From JAMXLO01 sp963794185 (lineage in GTDB: Bacteria > Pseudomonadota > Alphaproteobacteria > Acetobacterales > Acetobacteraceae): 64,000 nucleotides of DNA. Position 1 is the first letter of the stretch, and every line of letters starts with the position of its first letter. Both the position numbers and the translations under genes were made by a program. Under the pieces are notes generated by a model. That model did not search any database and was not told the DNA's origin. It saw nothing but the letters and a program-made list of their open reading frames with translations. The DNA is taken from contig CAWCDM010000072.1 in NCBI GenBank assembly GCA_963794185.1, positions 71,140 through 135,139 of the forward strand. Reading direction: 5' to 3'. Below are positions 9,169 to 18,449 of this stretch, one piece after another.

Positions 9169-10191
9169 TCAAGCCTTGTGAGCGTGGGTGAACCACATCG
9201 ACCCACCCCCACGCCAGCCATCATTGCCTGCTCCCAAATCAACTAGCGGCCGCTCGAACCAGCGTCGGAACTGCTGGGCGCGACACACCCAGGCCGTTGG
9301 GAAAACCGGGAGCACCCGATCCCGTGCACCGATCAGGTAGGCCGCCAGGATATAGGCTTCGCTCCAGTACCAATTGATGAACATGTCAGGATAGTCCCAC
9401 GGCAGCGTGATATCATGCACATGGACCAAGACGCCTGGCTTTAGACGCGGCAATACATCGATCATGAACACGGTGACATCGCTGTTCATGAAGACCCGGT
9501 GTGATCCGTCCATGAACAGTATGTCACCAGCCTGCAGCGTGTCGAACAGCGTTACGTCGCATGTCTCCAGCCCTTGGCGTACCACTTCGTCGCAGATTGC
9601 ATCGATCGCAGCCCGTGGCTCCGGGTCAATCGAGATGATTCGTGTCGGAAGACTGTGGTCTTTAATTGATCTCCTCGCGAATGCCGTGGTTACACCGGAT
9701 CCGATTTCCAGATAGATCCGCGGTCGCGTCTCACCAATCAGGGTATAAAGTGCAGCGGAATCAAACGGAGCAAACGGAACGTCGAGCCATGCCGGATCAA
9801 CTGCACCACGGTCGAATTGCAGAGGGATTTTTGCCAGGAGACCTGCGCGGTCGCTCATCGCACGCAGGATGCGATGATAGTCTGCATCATGCTCCGCGAT
9901 CCAGGTCGCGATCGGTCCGATGGGCGGATGCATCCCGCCCCAACGGGGTCGCAGGTCACGAGAAGGCAGGTAATCCAGTGGAATCGCGTACCGCGAGTAT
10001 TCCGTGCCTGGCAGCATGGCGTTCCGGCTCGCGGTCATGGCTACGAGGGCTGGCACTCCTTTATCCGCGCTCGCCAAATTCAGATGCAACTCCAACTCTG
10101 CAACGCGACCCAGCGCTGCGTCGCGTTGCTCCACGATGCGTTGAAGTGGAGGCGCGAGCATGGACACCCTCTTAGCGATCCGTCGTATCAC
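9169..10191 (-). CDS. Class I SAM-dependent methyltransferase (Methyltransf_24-like)
   Basis: A 340-residue predicted SAM methyltransferase of the glycan cluster. The SAM-binding motif RIYLEIGSGVTTAFARRS is near residue 165, the acidic second strand RIISIDPEP near 188, and DILFMDGSHRVFMNSDVTVF near 232 matches the conserved strand-4/5 region of Methyltransf_24 proteins. The start is GTG at 10191, well supported by AAAGGAG seven bases upstream. The N-terminus MIRRIAKRV...RIVEQRDAAL closely resembles that of the FkbM methyltransferase at 5499, although the catalytic domains belong to different families. The flanking gaps (118 and 261 bp) contain no gene I can support. Confidence 0.85.
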   Translation of the reverse strand: MIRRIAKRVSMLAPPLQRIVEQRDAALGRVAELELHLNLASADKGVPALVAMTASRNAMLPGTEYSRYAIPLDYLPSRDLRPRWGGMHPPIGPIATWIAEHDADYHRILRAMSDRAGLLAKIPLQFDRGAVDPAWLDVPFAPFDSAALYTLIGETRPRIYLEIGSGVTTAFARRSIKDHSLPTRIISIDPEPRAAIDAICDEVVRQGLETCDVTLFDTLQAGDILFMDGSHRVFMNSDVTVFMIDVLPRLKPGVLVHVHDITLPWDYPDMFINWYWSEAYILAAYLIGARDRVLPVFPTAWVCRAQQFRRWFERPLVDLGAGNDGWRGGGSMWFTHAHKA

Positions 10192-10452
10192 TACGCTACT
10201 CCTTTCGACTGCTTGACCGGCGCGCTATGTGAGCAAGGTTGCCGCTGACCAGGTCATTTGCAATCAAGGCGCGCCTCCTTTGCGGTGCATATGGCGCGTC
10301 GCCGCTGACCTCTCAGGCCGGCGATACGTTTTTGGGGAATCGCCATAAAAATAGCGGCGCCAACTGCGGTCAGCAATGCCCGGCGAGGTACGCAAGCCTG
10401 TCCCCGCGGGAGACCGAGTCCGGACTGAAAAACGCACATCACGATCAGGGGC

Positions 10453-13400
10453 TCAGCGGTCGCTCCACGAGGACCAATGTTGCTCGTAACGGTTGTCGTT
10501 GAAGACCTCATAGTGGGGCCGTTGCGGCATGCCAATAACCGAATGATGCGATGCGGCGAGCCGCCGCATCGCCGCAAGCTGCCGATGCACCCACAGCGCA
10601 GCCCGCACACCGCGCCGCCCCTGGGGCATGTCGTCCGGCACAAGCTCAATACCGTGGATCAACGACAATGCCGCCCTCGTTCCGCTCAACGCCGCCGTAG
10701 CCCACACAGGTGCATCCGGGCGGGCGACGAGATGCTCCGCCACTGCGGCAGCAAGGTCGAAGTCCGTGCTCCAATGGGAGCAAAAAGCCTTCCGATAGTT
10801 TAGGCAATCGACAAGCAGGCGAGCAGCATCCTCGGCCGGCCGGTCGGCAAATGCATAGTGCATGCCGGCGGTCGTCCGCCACAGATACCAGGCGCGCAAG
10901 TCCTCAATCTCTGCGCGCGGACTCTGCGTCGTACGCTCTTCCGGATAGTTGTTGAACACGCCGAGCATGCGCGGAACGTGCACCGACTTTATATGTGGCA
11001 TCAGGCGGTTCTTGAACTCGGTATCCCCGGCAGCGCGGAAGCTCTCGTCATACCAGCCGAAGCGATCGTGCAGCGACCGCCGGTACAGGCCACCTACCCA
11101 GGAGAGGTAGGTCGTATCGAGATACACGAGATCCTGGCGATAATCGCGCCGATCGTAGGGCATGACATCGGCATCGAAGACCCCTCGGCGGTCCACACTG
11201 GTCACCACACTGTCGGCGATCGCCCAATCCGAGGTCGGATCGGCATCCAGCACAGCAGCCAACTGCCGCAACGCATCCGGATGCAGGCCTTCATCGGCAC
11301 CGAGAAACGCCAGATAGGGGGCCCGAGAGAGGTGAATGCCGCGGTTCCACGCCGCCTGGATTGTCTCGCGATTATGGGACCGCGCATAGACGATCGGCAG
11401 GTTGTTTTCCGCGGCGAATGCGGCAAAGGCGCCGCGCTCGTCCCCGGGTGAATTGCTGTCAACCAGGATCACTTCCAACTCGTCATGCTGCGCCAGACTC
11501 TGTTGGCTCAGAACGGTCAGCAGCGTCGGCAGCTTTGCTGCCGCGTCGTAAAGCGAGACGATGACGGAAACCCGTGGTGTACACTGCTTGCGCCGATCGT
11601 CCACCGCCGCGAGTGGCCGGATGGTGTTGTACCTATTGCGGTCTACGGCATCCTGCATCAGGTCGCGACAACGATCGAACGCATCCGCACTGCTGCCGAA
11701 CATGGCTAGAGCTGTGTCCGCTTCGCGCACAAAGCCCTCATTCGTCAGCGTTGCAGCCACGAATGGCAGATCGCCATAGACGTCACGACCAAGCCACCGC
11801 ATCAGGCGCAACGCGTAGCTGGCAGAGACGATATCTTGTCCCGCGCGGCGTTCCAGTCTGGCGAGCTCGCGGAAGAGCCGAACACGATCGACCAGACGAA
11901 ACGGCACCTGGCCGGACAAACTGGCAATCTTCTCCAGGACCTCGCGATCACGCCGTTCAGCGCCGACGAGCATCCACGCGCGCGACTCCCGCAAAGTGCG
12001 GGCACGGCTGATTTGGGTGAGAGTGCGGGATGAGTAACCGCTAAAGTCGCGGATCGCTGTTATGAGCCGCGCCCGTCCAACCGTACGATGGACCGTGTCC
12101 AGCGTGTCGCGGTAGACTGCCCGGACGCTTCTGGTGGCACTGCGCACCGCTCGTTTGAATTTGTAGGGCAGCAGCCCGCCAACGGAATAGCGCATTGTTC
12201 CGCCGCGGCGAGTGAGCCCACCGGGACCAGATAGCCTGTCAAGCCGCAACAGCAGGGAGAAGCGCGCAGCGAGATCGACCGTCGTCTGCCGTGCCTTGAC
12301 GTCCAGGCGCCGACCCGGCAGATACACATCACCCACGGTTGCATCATCCGGTCGAAGGCGATGTCGGTCTAAGGCCTGGACCAGCCTCTCGCGATAAGAA
12401 TCGTAGTCCTTCAAGAGCGCCGCTACCTGGGTTGCGGCTGTTCGACTGCAATCGATATCGGTGATAAGCCAGTCCAGCTCCGGGAGGTGGGTACGAAGCC
12501 ATTGCGCAATGCCCGCACGATTAGAGATCACCACCGGACAACCAAACCGGATCGCTTCCAACGCAACAAGATTGAATGTGTCCTGCCGAGAGGGCAGTAA
12601 CAACAAGGTGCGGGACGCAAGCAGCGCATCGATTTGCGCGCGAGACCAGCTTCCCAGCATCTGCGGATGCAATCCCCGCAGCCGGGCCATATCTTCCAGG
12701 ATTTTATCGGAGCCTTGATTGAGCCGATTTGGCCCATCTGGCCCGATCATCAAAAGGCGTCGATAGAGTGACGGATTGACCCACCACGCGATGTCAAGAA
12801 AAAGATCCGGCGCCTTGCTCTTTTCCCGTCGTCCTATGAAGGCAAGGTCCGCAGGTTCTGTACTTGGCGGTGACAATACTGGATCTGGCGCTCCGACAAT
12901 GCACAGCGGATCCATTGTGTTCACCGGGAGGTCCGCATAGCGCTGCCAGCGGCCTGCGTAACTTCGGCTGATGGCGTAGCGCGCATCCGCGGCACGAAAC
13001 TGCAGATGCTCCCGTACCCGCAACTCTGCGAGCATCGGACTATCCCTCAGCCCGGTCGGCCAGCTAGCCTTGAACGCCGAGGACAGCGTTCCGTGCATCG
13101 CCACGGCCACCGTCGATACATGGAGGCCTTCAGCCTCCAACGCCGGTCGTATGAAGAGGCCCAACTGGTTGTAGTCCGGCGCGTCCGCGACGTCGAACAC
13201 GAAGTCGCCACCGAGCGCCTGGCGCGCGGCAGCCGCCATGTTCCGGCACTCGACATACAGCCAAAGGAAATGGGCCAGACCGCGTGGCAGGTGGACGGGC
13301 CTTGCCCGATAGGCCATGCGATATGGAATCGCCTTGGCATTTGCGGGCCTCGGCCCATCCGACGTCTCCAGGCGCCTGAAGTAATGGAAGGTATCATTCG

Positions 13401-13545
13401 GCCGCAGCGCGATCAGCCGCTGATAGACCGACTGCCCGCCGCCCACGAAGCGATACAGGTCGAAGTCGAGCACCAGAATATGGCGGCCACGGCTGCGATC
13501 ATCGTCGCGCAGCCCACCCGTAACAGTTTGCGAAACTACATCCAT
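10453..13545 (-). CDS. Giant bifunctional glycosyltransferase (GT4-like plus GT2)
   Basis: A 1030-residue cytoplasmic fusion. Residues about 20-400 are a GT-B/GT4 module: N-terminal GRHILVLDFDLYRFVGGGQSVY, and the donor-site LLLPSRQDTFNLVALEAIRFGCPVVIS near 325-350. A helical middle (about 420-640) follows. Residues about 655-900 are a GT-A/GT2 module with PRVSVIVSLYDAAAKLPTLL, VILVDSNSPGDE and PYLAFLGADEGLHPDAL, where GAD takes the place of the usual DxD. The remainder (900-1030) has the acidic and aromatic composition often seen after GT2 domains. It lies upstream of the methyltransferase at 9169 on the same strand, 261 bp away. It is a candidate chain-elongating transferase. Linkages and sugars cannot be read. 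Confidence 0.87.
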   Translation of the reverse strand: MDVVSQTVTGGLRDDDRSRGRHILVLDFDLYRFVGGGQSVYQRLIALRPNDTFHYFRRLETSDGPRPANAKAIPYRMAYRARPVHLPRGLAHFLWLYVECRNMAAAARQALGGDFVFDVADAPDYNQLGLFIRPALEAEGLHVSTVAVAMHGTLSSAFKASWPTGLRDSPMLAELRVREHLQFRAADARYAISRSYAGRWQRYADLPVNTMDPLCIVGAPDPVLSPPSTEPADLAFIGRREKSKAPDLFLDIAWWVNPSLYRRLLMIGPDGPNRLNQGSDKILEDMARLRGLHPQMLGSWSRAQIDALLASRTLLLLPSRQDTFNLVALEAIRFGCPVVISNRAGIAQWLRTHLPELDWLITDIDCSRTAATQVAALLKDYDSYRERLVQALDRHRLRPDDATVGDVYLPGRRLDVKARQTTVDLAARFSLLLRLDRLSGPGGLTRRGGTMRYSVGGLLPYKFKRAVRSATRSVRAVYRDTLDTVHRTVGRARLITAIRDFSGYSSRTLTQISRARTLRESRAWMLVGAERRDREVLEKIASLSGQVPFRLVDRVRLFRELARLERRAGQDIVSASYALRLMRWLGRDVYGDLPFVAATLTNEGFVREADTALAMFGSSADAFDRCRDLMQDAVDRNRYNTIRPLAAVDDRRKQCTPRVSVIVSLYDAAAKLPTLLTVLSQQSLAQHDELEVILVDSNSPGDERGAFAAFAAENNLPIVYARSHNRETIQAAWNRGIHLSRAPYLAFLGADEGLHPDALRQLAAVLDADPTSDWAIADSVVTSVDRRGVFDADVMPYDRRDYRQDLVYLDTTYLSWVGGLYRRSLHDRFGWYDESFRAAGDTEFKNRLMPHIKSVHVPRMLGVFNNYPEERTTQSPRAEIEDLRAWYLWRTTAGMHYAFADRPAEDAARLLVDCLNYRKAFCSHWSTDFDLAAAVAEHLVARPDAPVWATAALSGTRAALSLIHGIELVPDDMPQGRRGVRAALWVHRQLAAMRRLAASHHSVIGMPQRPHYEVFNDNRYEQHWSSWSDR

Positions 13546-13736
13546 CCGTCAGTTCGTCAGGTCACATGACCAGGGCGTATATCCGACCGCACGAGCGCCG
13601 TCACATCGCACGCCTGTCATCACGCCCGTTTCACGCGAACGTGCGCCAGTCGCAACCGCCAGCGCTCCTGGTCTCCGCCGTGATCTTGCCCGGCCGGGAC
13701 GGGTCTTGCCAGCCCGTATGTCTCGCCGTCGCGTCG

Positions 13737-14075
13737 CTACGGCCGCGCGACGGGCGTCGGTTGCGGCAGTGCGCCCGCAGGCCTGCCGCCCGTGCCAGGG
13801 CTGCCGGCGCCGAACGGCTGGCCTTGCATCGCCGCCTGCAGGCTTTGCGCGTTCAGCCTGTCGGCGATGTGGTCCTGCGAGCTGGCTCTGCTGCTCGATC
13901 GGCCCGAATGCGTCATATGCGAAGTTCCGGTCGATACATGTGTCGCCTTGTGATGCATCGTGCTGGACTTCCCGGAGGCGGAAGCGGGCGACGTCGCCGA
14001 AGTCCCGGCCGCCATGACCGGCGCCGCGAGCAGTCCCAACACACCGGCCGAGGCAATCAGAACTGACTTCAGCAT
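13737..14075 (-). CDS. Small secreted hypothetical protein, Ser/Thr/His-rich
   Basis: The ATG at 14075 has AAGGAG seven bases upstream and gives 112 residues. It starts with a clear signal peptide, MLKSVLIASAGVLGLLAAPVMA, cleaved after AxA. The mature part is low-complexity Ser/Thr/Gly with several His (KSSTMHHKATHVSTGTSHM), then a short helix (DHIADRLNAQSLQAAMQGQ) and a Pro/Gly tail. The helix pattern recalls small periplasmic proteins with a LNxxQL motif in Acetobacteraceae, but I do not recognise a named family. It stands alone between two oppositely organised units. Its role is unknown, and it should be periplasmic. Confidence 0.7.
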   Translation of the reverse strand: MLKSVLIASAGVLGLLAAPVMAAGTSATSPASASGKSSTMHHKATHVSTGTSHMTHSGRSSSRASSQDHIADRLNAQSLQAAMQGQPFGAGSPGTGGRPAGALPQPTPVARP

Positions 14076-14166
14076 GGTCGAACTCCTTCTTGCATGACGG
14101 GACGGAGAAGGGTCGTAGAACAACCCACGGTAGGTGTCCACCATATATGGTTGCATGACCAACTGG

Positions 14167-14562
14167 TCACAATACCATCTGGGTCTGCGTCACCTTTGCC
14201 ACCAGACGGCCGGCGTCATTGGTCAGCCGCGTTTCCCACACCTGGGTGCGCCTGCCGCGATGCAGCGGCGTGGCCTCCGCGGTCAGCCGCGTCCCCACCG
14301 GTCCGGGCGCGAAGAAGTTGGTCTTGCTCTCCAATGTCGTCGTGCCCTGGCCCTCGCGCAGGTTCATGACCGTGCCGAGCGCACCGATCGTGTCGGCGAA
14401 CGCCATGATCGCGCCGCCATGGATGATCTCGCCGGCGGTGCACAGTGCCTCTCGCACCGTGAGTTCGGCAACCACGCGATCGGGCGCCGCGGACTTCACC
14501 GTGATGCCAAGCCACCGCGGAAATGGCGGCAGATCCCGCTGCAATCGCTCGGTCGGATCCAT
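14167..14562 (-). CDS. PaaI-family hotdog thioesterase
   Basis: Acyl-CoA thioesterase of about 131 residues. The hotdog-fold active-site helix is visible in LCTAGEIIHGGAIMAFADTIGALGT (HGG near residue 47, catalytic Asp shortly after). The second half, TTLESKTNFFAPGPVGTRLTAEATPLHRGRRTQVWETRLTNDAGRLVA, is the usual PaaI/YdiI pattern. The start is ATG at 14562 with AAGGAG upstream, giving MDPTERLQRDLPPFPRWLG. It is divergent from the M20 peptidase (86 bp). The thioester substrate is unknown. Such enzymes often clear aromatic or medium-chain CoA esters. Confidence 0.9.
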   Translation of the reverse strand: MDPTERLQRDLPPFPRWLGITVKSAAPDRVVAELTVREALCTAGEIIHGGAIMAFADTIGALGTVMNLREGQGTTTLESKTNFFAPGPVGTRLTAEATPLHRGRRTQVWETRLTNDAGRLVAKVTQTQMVL

Positions 14563-14648
14563 GCTGTCTTCTCCTTTGCGCCGGCACATCTTGCCCAGGC
14601 GCCGGTCCTCGTCCAATACCGTAGCGCGCCAGCAAGGACCGAGCCTGC

Positions 14649-15866
14649 ATGTCCAATCACGCCGAATCGATCATCCGCGAGGTCATGGCGAGCGAGGCCT
14701 ATCGCAGTGCGGTCGCCACGCTTACAGCCGAGCATGACCGTACGGTGGAGGACATCGTCACGCTGACCCAGGTGCCCGCGCCGTCTTTCCAGGAGGCGGC
14801 CCGCGCCGATGCGTTCCTGGCGATGGCCGCGGCGCACGGCCTGAAGGACCTGCAGATCGACGCCGAGGGCAATGTCACCGGCCTGCGTCCGGGAGCGGGC
14901 AATGGTCCGCTGATCTGCGTCGCGGCACACCTCGATACGGTATTCCCGCCGGGCACCGACCTCATGGTCCGCCGCGAGGGGACGCGGCTTTACGCCCCCG
15001 GCGTCGGCGACGATACGCGCTCGCTCGCCGTGCTGCTTGCCTGGCTGCGCGCGATGGATAGCGCCGGTGTGCGCACACGTGCCGATCTGCTGTTCGTCGC
15101 CGACGTGGGCGAGGAAGGCCCCGGCGATCTGCGCGGGATGCGGCATCTGTTCCAGCAAGGCCCATACAAGGACCGCATCAGCGCGTTCATCACCGTGGAC
15201 AGCCCGGACATGGAACGCATCGCGGTGGGCGGCGTCGGCTCGAAGCGCTACCGCGTCACCTTCAAGGGTCCCGGCGGGCACAGCTACGGCGCTTTCGGCC
15301 TGGTCAACCCGATGTTCGCGATGGCGGATGCCATCGCGCGGCTCGGCCGCATCAAGGTGCCGGGGAACCCCAAGACCACCTACAGCGCGAGTGTCACCGG
15401 TGGCGGCACGTCGATCAACTCGATCCCCAACAGCGTATGGACGGAATTCGACCTTCGATCCGAATCGCCTGACGAACTGGCGCGGCTTGAGGCGACGTTC
15501 CTAAATCTCGTCGAGAGGTCGGTCGCGGCGGAGAACGCGGCGCGCTCGGTGCAGAACGGCCCGGTCACAGCCGAGATCAAGAAGATCGGCGACCGGCCCG
15601 CTGGCCGAACCGACGTCACGAGCGAGCTGGTGCGACTGGCACACGCGGCGATCAGCGCACACGATTTCCGGCCGGGGTTCGAATTCTCCTCCACCGACGC
15701 AAACATCCCAATGAGCCTCGGCATCCCCGCAATCAGGATCGGTTCCGGCGGCACCGGCGGGCGCGGCCATTCGCTGGAGGAATGGATAGACGTCGCGCCA
15801 GACACTTCGATTCGCGGGATGGCCGCTGGCCTGACCACTGTGCTGGCGGTCGCCGGGATCGCCTGA
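14649..15866 (+). CDS. M20 family metallopeptidase (peptidase T / ArgE-DapE superfamily)
   Basis: Di-zinc hydrolase, 405 residues, probably a cytoplasmic aminoacylase or dipeptidase. The metal and catalytic residues are in order: CVAAHLDTVFP (H, D; near 97), GVGDDTRSLAVLLAW (bridging D; near 119), FVADVGEEGPGDLRG (catalytic E and metal E; near 152), and the C-terminal GGTGGRGHSLEEWID (H; near 377). The dimerisation (lid) domain lies between, containing GPGGHSYGAFGLVNP. No signal peptide. The start ATG is 86 bp from the divergent thioesterase. The SGNH hydrolase starts 6 bp after the stop, so they are probably co-transcribed. The substrate is not predictable from motifs alone. Confidence 0.9.
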   Translation: MSNHAESIIREVMASEAYRSAVATLTAEHDRTVEDIVTLTQVPAPSFQEAARADAFLAMAAAHGLKDLQIDAEGNVTGLRPGAGNGPLICVAAHLDTVFPPGTDLMVRREGTRLYAPGVGDDTRSLAVLLAWLRAMDSAGVRTRADLLFVADVGEEGPGDLRGMRHLFQQGPYKDRISAFITVDSPDMERIAVGGVGSKRYRVTFKGPGGHSYGAFGLVNPMFAMADAIARLGRIKVPGNPKTTYSASVTGGGTSINSIPNSVWTEFDLRSESPDELARLEATFLNLVERSVAAENAARSVQNGPVTAEIKKIGDRPAGRTDVTSELVRLAHAAISAHDFRPGFEFSSTDANIPMSLGIPAIRIGSGGTGGRGHSLEEWIDVAPDTSIRGMAAGLTTVLAVAGIA

Positions 15867-15872
15867 GCAACC

Positions 15873-16660
15873 ATGCGACCCGTCCTGCAACTTTGCCTGG
15901 CGGCTTTGGTGCTGCTGCTGTGCGGCGCCGGCCCGGCCTCGCATCCGCCGACGGTCCTCGCTGCCACACCGCTCTCGCTCTCGAACCGCCCTGGTGGCGC
16001 GCCCGTCACGAGGCCAAGCTCGAGGAATTACACAAGGGACGCGTCGATCTGGTGTTCCTCGGCGATTCCATCACGCAGGACTGGGAAAAGCATGGCCCGC
16101 CCGAATGGCAGGACTTCGCCCCGATCTGGCAGCGCTTCTATGGCGACCGCAACGCGATAAACCTGGGCTTCACCGGCGACACGACGGCACACCTGCTCTG
16201 GCGCATCGAGAACGGCGAGGTCGCCGGCATCGCGCCGAAGGTCGCGGTGATCCTGATCGGCGCCAACAACCTCGGCCGCCTGCACTGGTCGGCGGAGGAC
16301 ACGATCGCCGGCATCGACGCGATCATCGCGCAGCTTCGCCTCCGCCTGCCGCAGACCAAACTGGTGCTGCTTGGCATCCTGCCGAGCGATCGCTCCGCGT
16401 GGACCACCGAGACGGCGCTCACGGTGAACCGGGTGCTGGCGGTGCGATACGGCCACGGCGGCGATGTGACGTTCCTCGACGTCGGCCACGTGTTCATGAC
16501 AAACGGCAGTCTGGACCGCGATCTTTTCTACGATCCGAAACTGACGCCACCGCGCCCGGCGCTGCACCCCAGCGCGCAGGGCCAGGCGCTGATGGCCGAG
16601 GCAATGGAGCCGACGCTTGCTACATTGTTGGGCGACCACCGACACGTTGTGGCGCGCTGA
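15873..16660 (+). pseudogene. SGNH/GDSL hydrolase with signal peptide, one-base frameshift near 15965
   Basis: The ATG at 15873 encodes a signal peptide (MRPVLQLCLAALVLLLCGAGPAS). The frame then has to change by one base around 15955-15972 to enter the catalytic domain, which continues ALALEPPWWRARHEAKLEEL. The domain has block I VFLGDSITQDW (nucleophile Ser), GFTGDTTAHLLW (Gly block) and ILIGANNLGR (Asn block). The His block reads PRPALHPSAQGQ, where the Asp normally three residues before the His is Pro. A CTCTCGCTCTCG direct repeat sits beside the frame change. The shift is either a real deletion or a sequencing error; several neighbours show the same kind of defect. It would be a periplasmic esterase. 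The 3' end overlaps the convergent nhaA by 41 bp. Confidence 0.75.
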
Positions 16661-17813
16661 CGCTCACTGATGCAGTGCGCAAGAAGATGTAACCAGTAAT
16701 CGCCGAGGCCACGGAGCCGATGAGGACGGCGATACGAACGTCGGCGTCATAGCCTTCAGCCGGGAACGCAAGCGTGCTGACAAACAGGCTCATCGTGAAG
16801 CCGACCCCGGTCAGCAGTGCCACGCCATAGACCTGACGCCACGTGGCGCCCTCGGGAAGCGTCCCCAGACCGAGACGGGTGGCGGCCCAGATAGACCCCA
16901 TCACACCGATCTGCTTGCCGCAGAACAGTCCCAGACCGATCCCCAACTGGATCGGGTCCAACAGGTCGGTAAGTGCAATATCGGTGAACCGCACGCCTGC
17001 GTTGGCAAATGCGAATATCGGCAGGATGCCAAAGGTGACCCATGGTTGCAGGTCGTGTTCCATTTTTTGCAAGGGCGATTCGCCGCTTGCCGAGCGCAGC
17101 GGTACGGCCAGCCCGACGATGACGCCGGCAAGGGTCGCGTGAATACCTGACTTCAGCACGCAGACCCAGACGAATACGCCGACCAGCACGTAAGCCGCCC
17201 GGCACGTCACACCCGCCAGATTGAGCGCAACGAGCGCGATGATTCCCGCGCCGGCCAGAGCAAGAGCCATGACCGAAAGATCCTCGGTGTAGAACGCCGC
17301 AATGATGATGATGGCACCGAGGTCGTCGATGATCGCAAGGGCAAGCAGGAATATCTTGAGCGACGGCGGCGCTCGCGCGCCCAACAGTGCAAGCACGCCG
17401 AGTGCGAAGGCGATATCCGTCGCCGCCGGGATGGCCCAGCCGCGCAACGCCGCTGCATTGCCCCATGCGAACGCGACGTAGACCAGGACTGGCCCCGCCA
17501 TGCCGCCGACCGCCGCGATCGCCGGCAGTGCCGCACTCGACATGCTGGACAATTCCCCCTCGAGGACCGCGCGCTTGACCTCGAGCCCAACGGTCAGGAA
17601 GAAGACCGCCATCAGCCCGTCGTTGATCCAGAGCAGCAGCGGCTTTGCTATCGCGAGGCTGCCAACCTGGATCGCAACCGGAACGTCGAGCAGGCGCGTA
17701 TAGAGTGACCCAAGTTGGGTGTTCGCCATGATGACGGCGACGGCGGCGGCGGCGCAGAGCACGATGCCGCCGGACGACTCCAGCTGCACAAACTGCCGCA
17801 GCCTGGACTGCAC
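16620..17813 (-). CDS. nhaA: Na+/H+ antiporter NhaA
   Basis: Inner-membrane electrogenic Na+(Li+)/H+ exchanger for pH and sodium homeostasis. With the GTG start at 17813 (GGAGAG upstream) the protein has 397 residues, the normal NhaA length. A longer open frame to 17972 would run through the whole start of the upstream gene region and is not NhaA-like. Diagnostic features are LLLWINDGLMAVFFLTVGLEVKRA near residue 60, AIPAATDIAFALGVLALLG (ion-site Asp) near 125, LLALAIIDDLGAIIIIA (the paired Asp of the transport site) near 155, and the C-terminal GVALLTGVGFTMSLFVSTLAF. About twelve membrane spans. It lies 40 bp downstream of the cinA-like gene on the same strand. Confidence 0.96.
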   Translation of the reverse strand: MQSRLRQFVQLESSGGIVLCAAAAVAVIMANTQLGSLYTRLLDVPVAIQVGSLAIAKPLLLWINDGLMAVFFLTVGLEVKRAVLEGELSSMSSAALPAIAAVGGMAGPVLVYVAFAWGNAAALRGWAIPAATDIAFALGVLALLGARAPPSLKIFLLALAIIDDLGAIIIIAAFYTEDLSVMALALAGAGIIALVALNLAGVTCRAAYVLVGVFVWVCVLKSGIHATLAGVIVGLAVPLRSASGESPLQKMEHDLQPWVTFGILPIFAFANAGVRFTDIALTDLLDPIQLGIGLGLFCGKQIGVMGSIWAATRLGLGTLPEGATWRQVYGVALLTGVGFTMSLFVSTLAFPAEGYDADVRIAVLIGSVASAITGYIFLRTASVSVSAPQRVGGRPTM

Positions 17814-17853
17814 CAGATTGGCTCTCCGTCGTTTCGCGTTCAGCCGGAAGCGC

Positions 17854-18336
17854 TCAGCCGAGTGCCTCCGCCAACAGATCGAGTGCGCGCTTTGCGAACA
17901 CGCGCATGTTGGCCACCCGGTCCGCGCTGCCGGTCTCCAGCGTGATCGCGCGCGAGAAATGCGGGCCTTCAAGGCCGATGCAGGTATGGCCGGCCGCGTC
18001 GCCGTACCGGTTGCCGGTCGGTCCCGTGGCGCCCGTCTCGCTCAGCCCCCAGGTCGAACCGAGTCGGCTGCGCACCGTTGTTGCGAGCAGCGCCGCATAG
18101 GGTTCGGACGAAGCACGCATGCCGCCAGGCAGCGGATTTGGAATTTCCAGGAAACCGGAGCGCGCGTACTGCGTGTAGATCACGCTGCCGCCGCGGAAAT
18201 AGGCCGACGCGCCCGCCACCGACAGCAGCGCCGCGGAGATCAGCCCGCCCGTCGAGGATTCCGCGATCGCGATGGTATCGCCGCGCGCCTTCAGTCGCGC
18301 GCCCAACTTCTCCGCCAGTGGCAGCAGGTCCTGCAT
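17854..18336 (-). CDS. CinA-family protein, PncC-type nicotinamide-nucleotide amidohydrolase
   Basis: A stand-alone CinA C-terminal domain of 160 residues, the size of PncC, which deamidates nicotinamide mononucleotide to nicotinate mononucleotide in NAD recycling. The motifs are TIAIAESSTGGLISAALLSVAGASAYFRGG (Ser in place of the Cys often found after ES) and GLSETGATGPTGNRYGDAAGHTCIGL. The ATG at 18336 has GAAGGAG seven bases upstream. Longer frames run into a palindromic repeat and were rejected. The neighbour downstream is nhaA (40 bp), with no obvious functional link. The enzymatic call rests on family membership. Confidence 0.88.
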   Translation of the reverse strand: MQDLLPLAEKLGARLKARGDTIAIAESSTGGLISAALLSVAGASAYFRGGSVIYTQYARSGFLEIPNPLPGGMRASSEPYAALLATTVRSRLGSTWGLSETGATGPTGNRYGDAAGHTCIGLEGPHFSRAITLETGSADRVANMRVFAKRALDLLAEALG

Positions 18337-18449
18337 GTCCGAACTCCTTCCATTTGAATCGCAGGTTTTACCAGGTCGTCGTTCATCGTCATGGCCGGGC
18401 TTGTCCTCGTATGCGCAGGATAAGCGCAGGCGGGAACGGTACGGTATTC

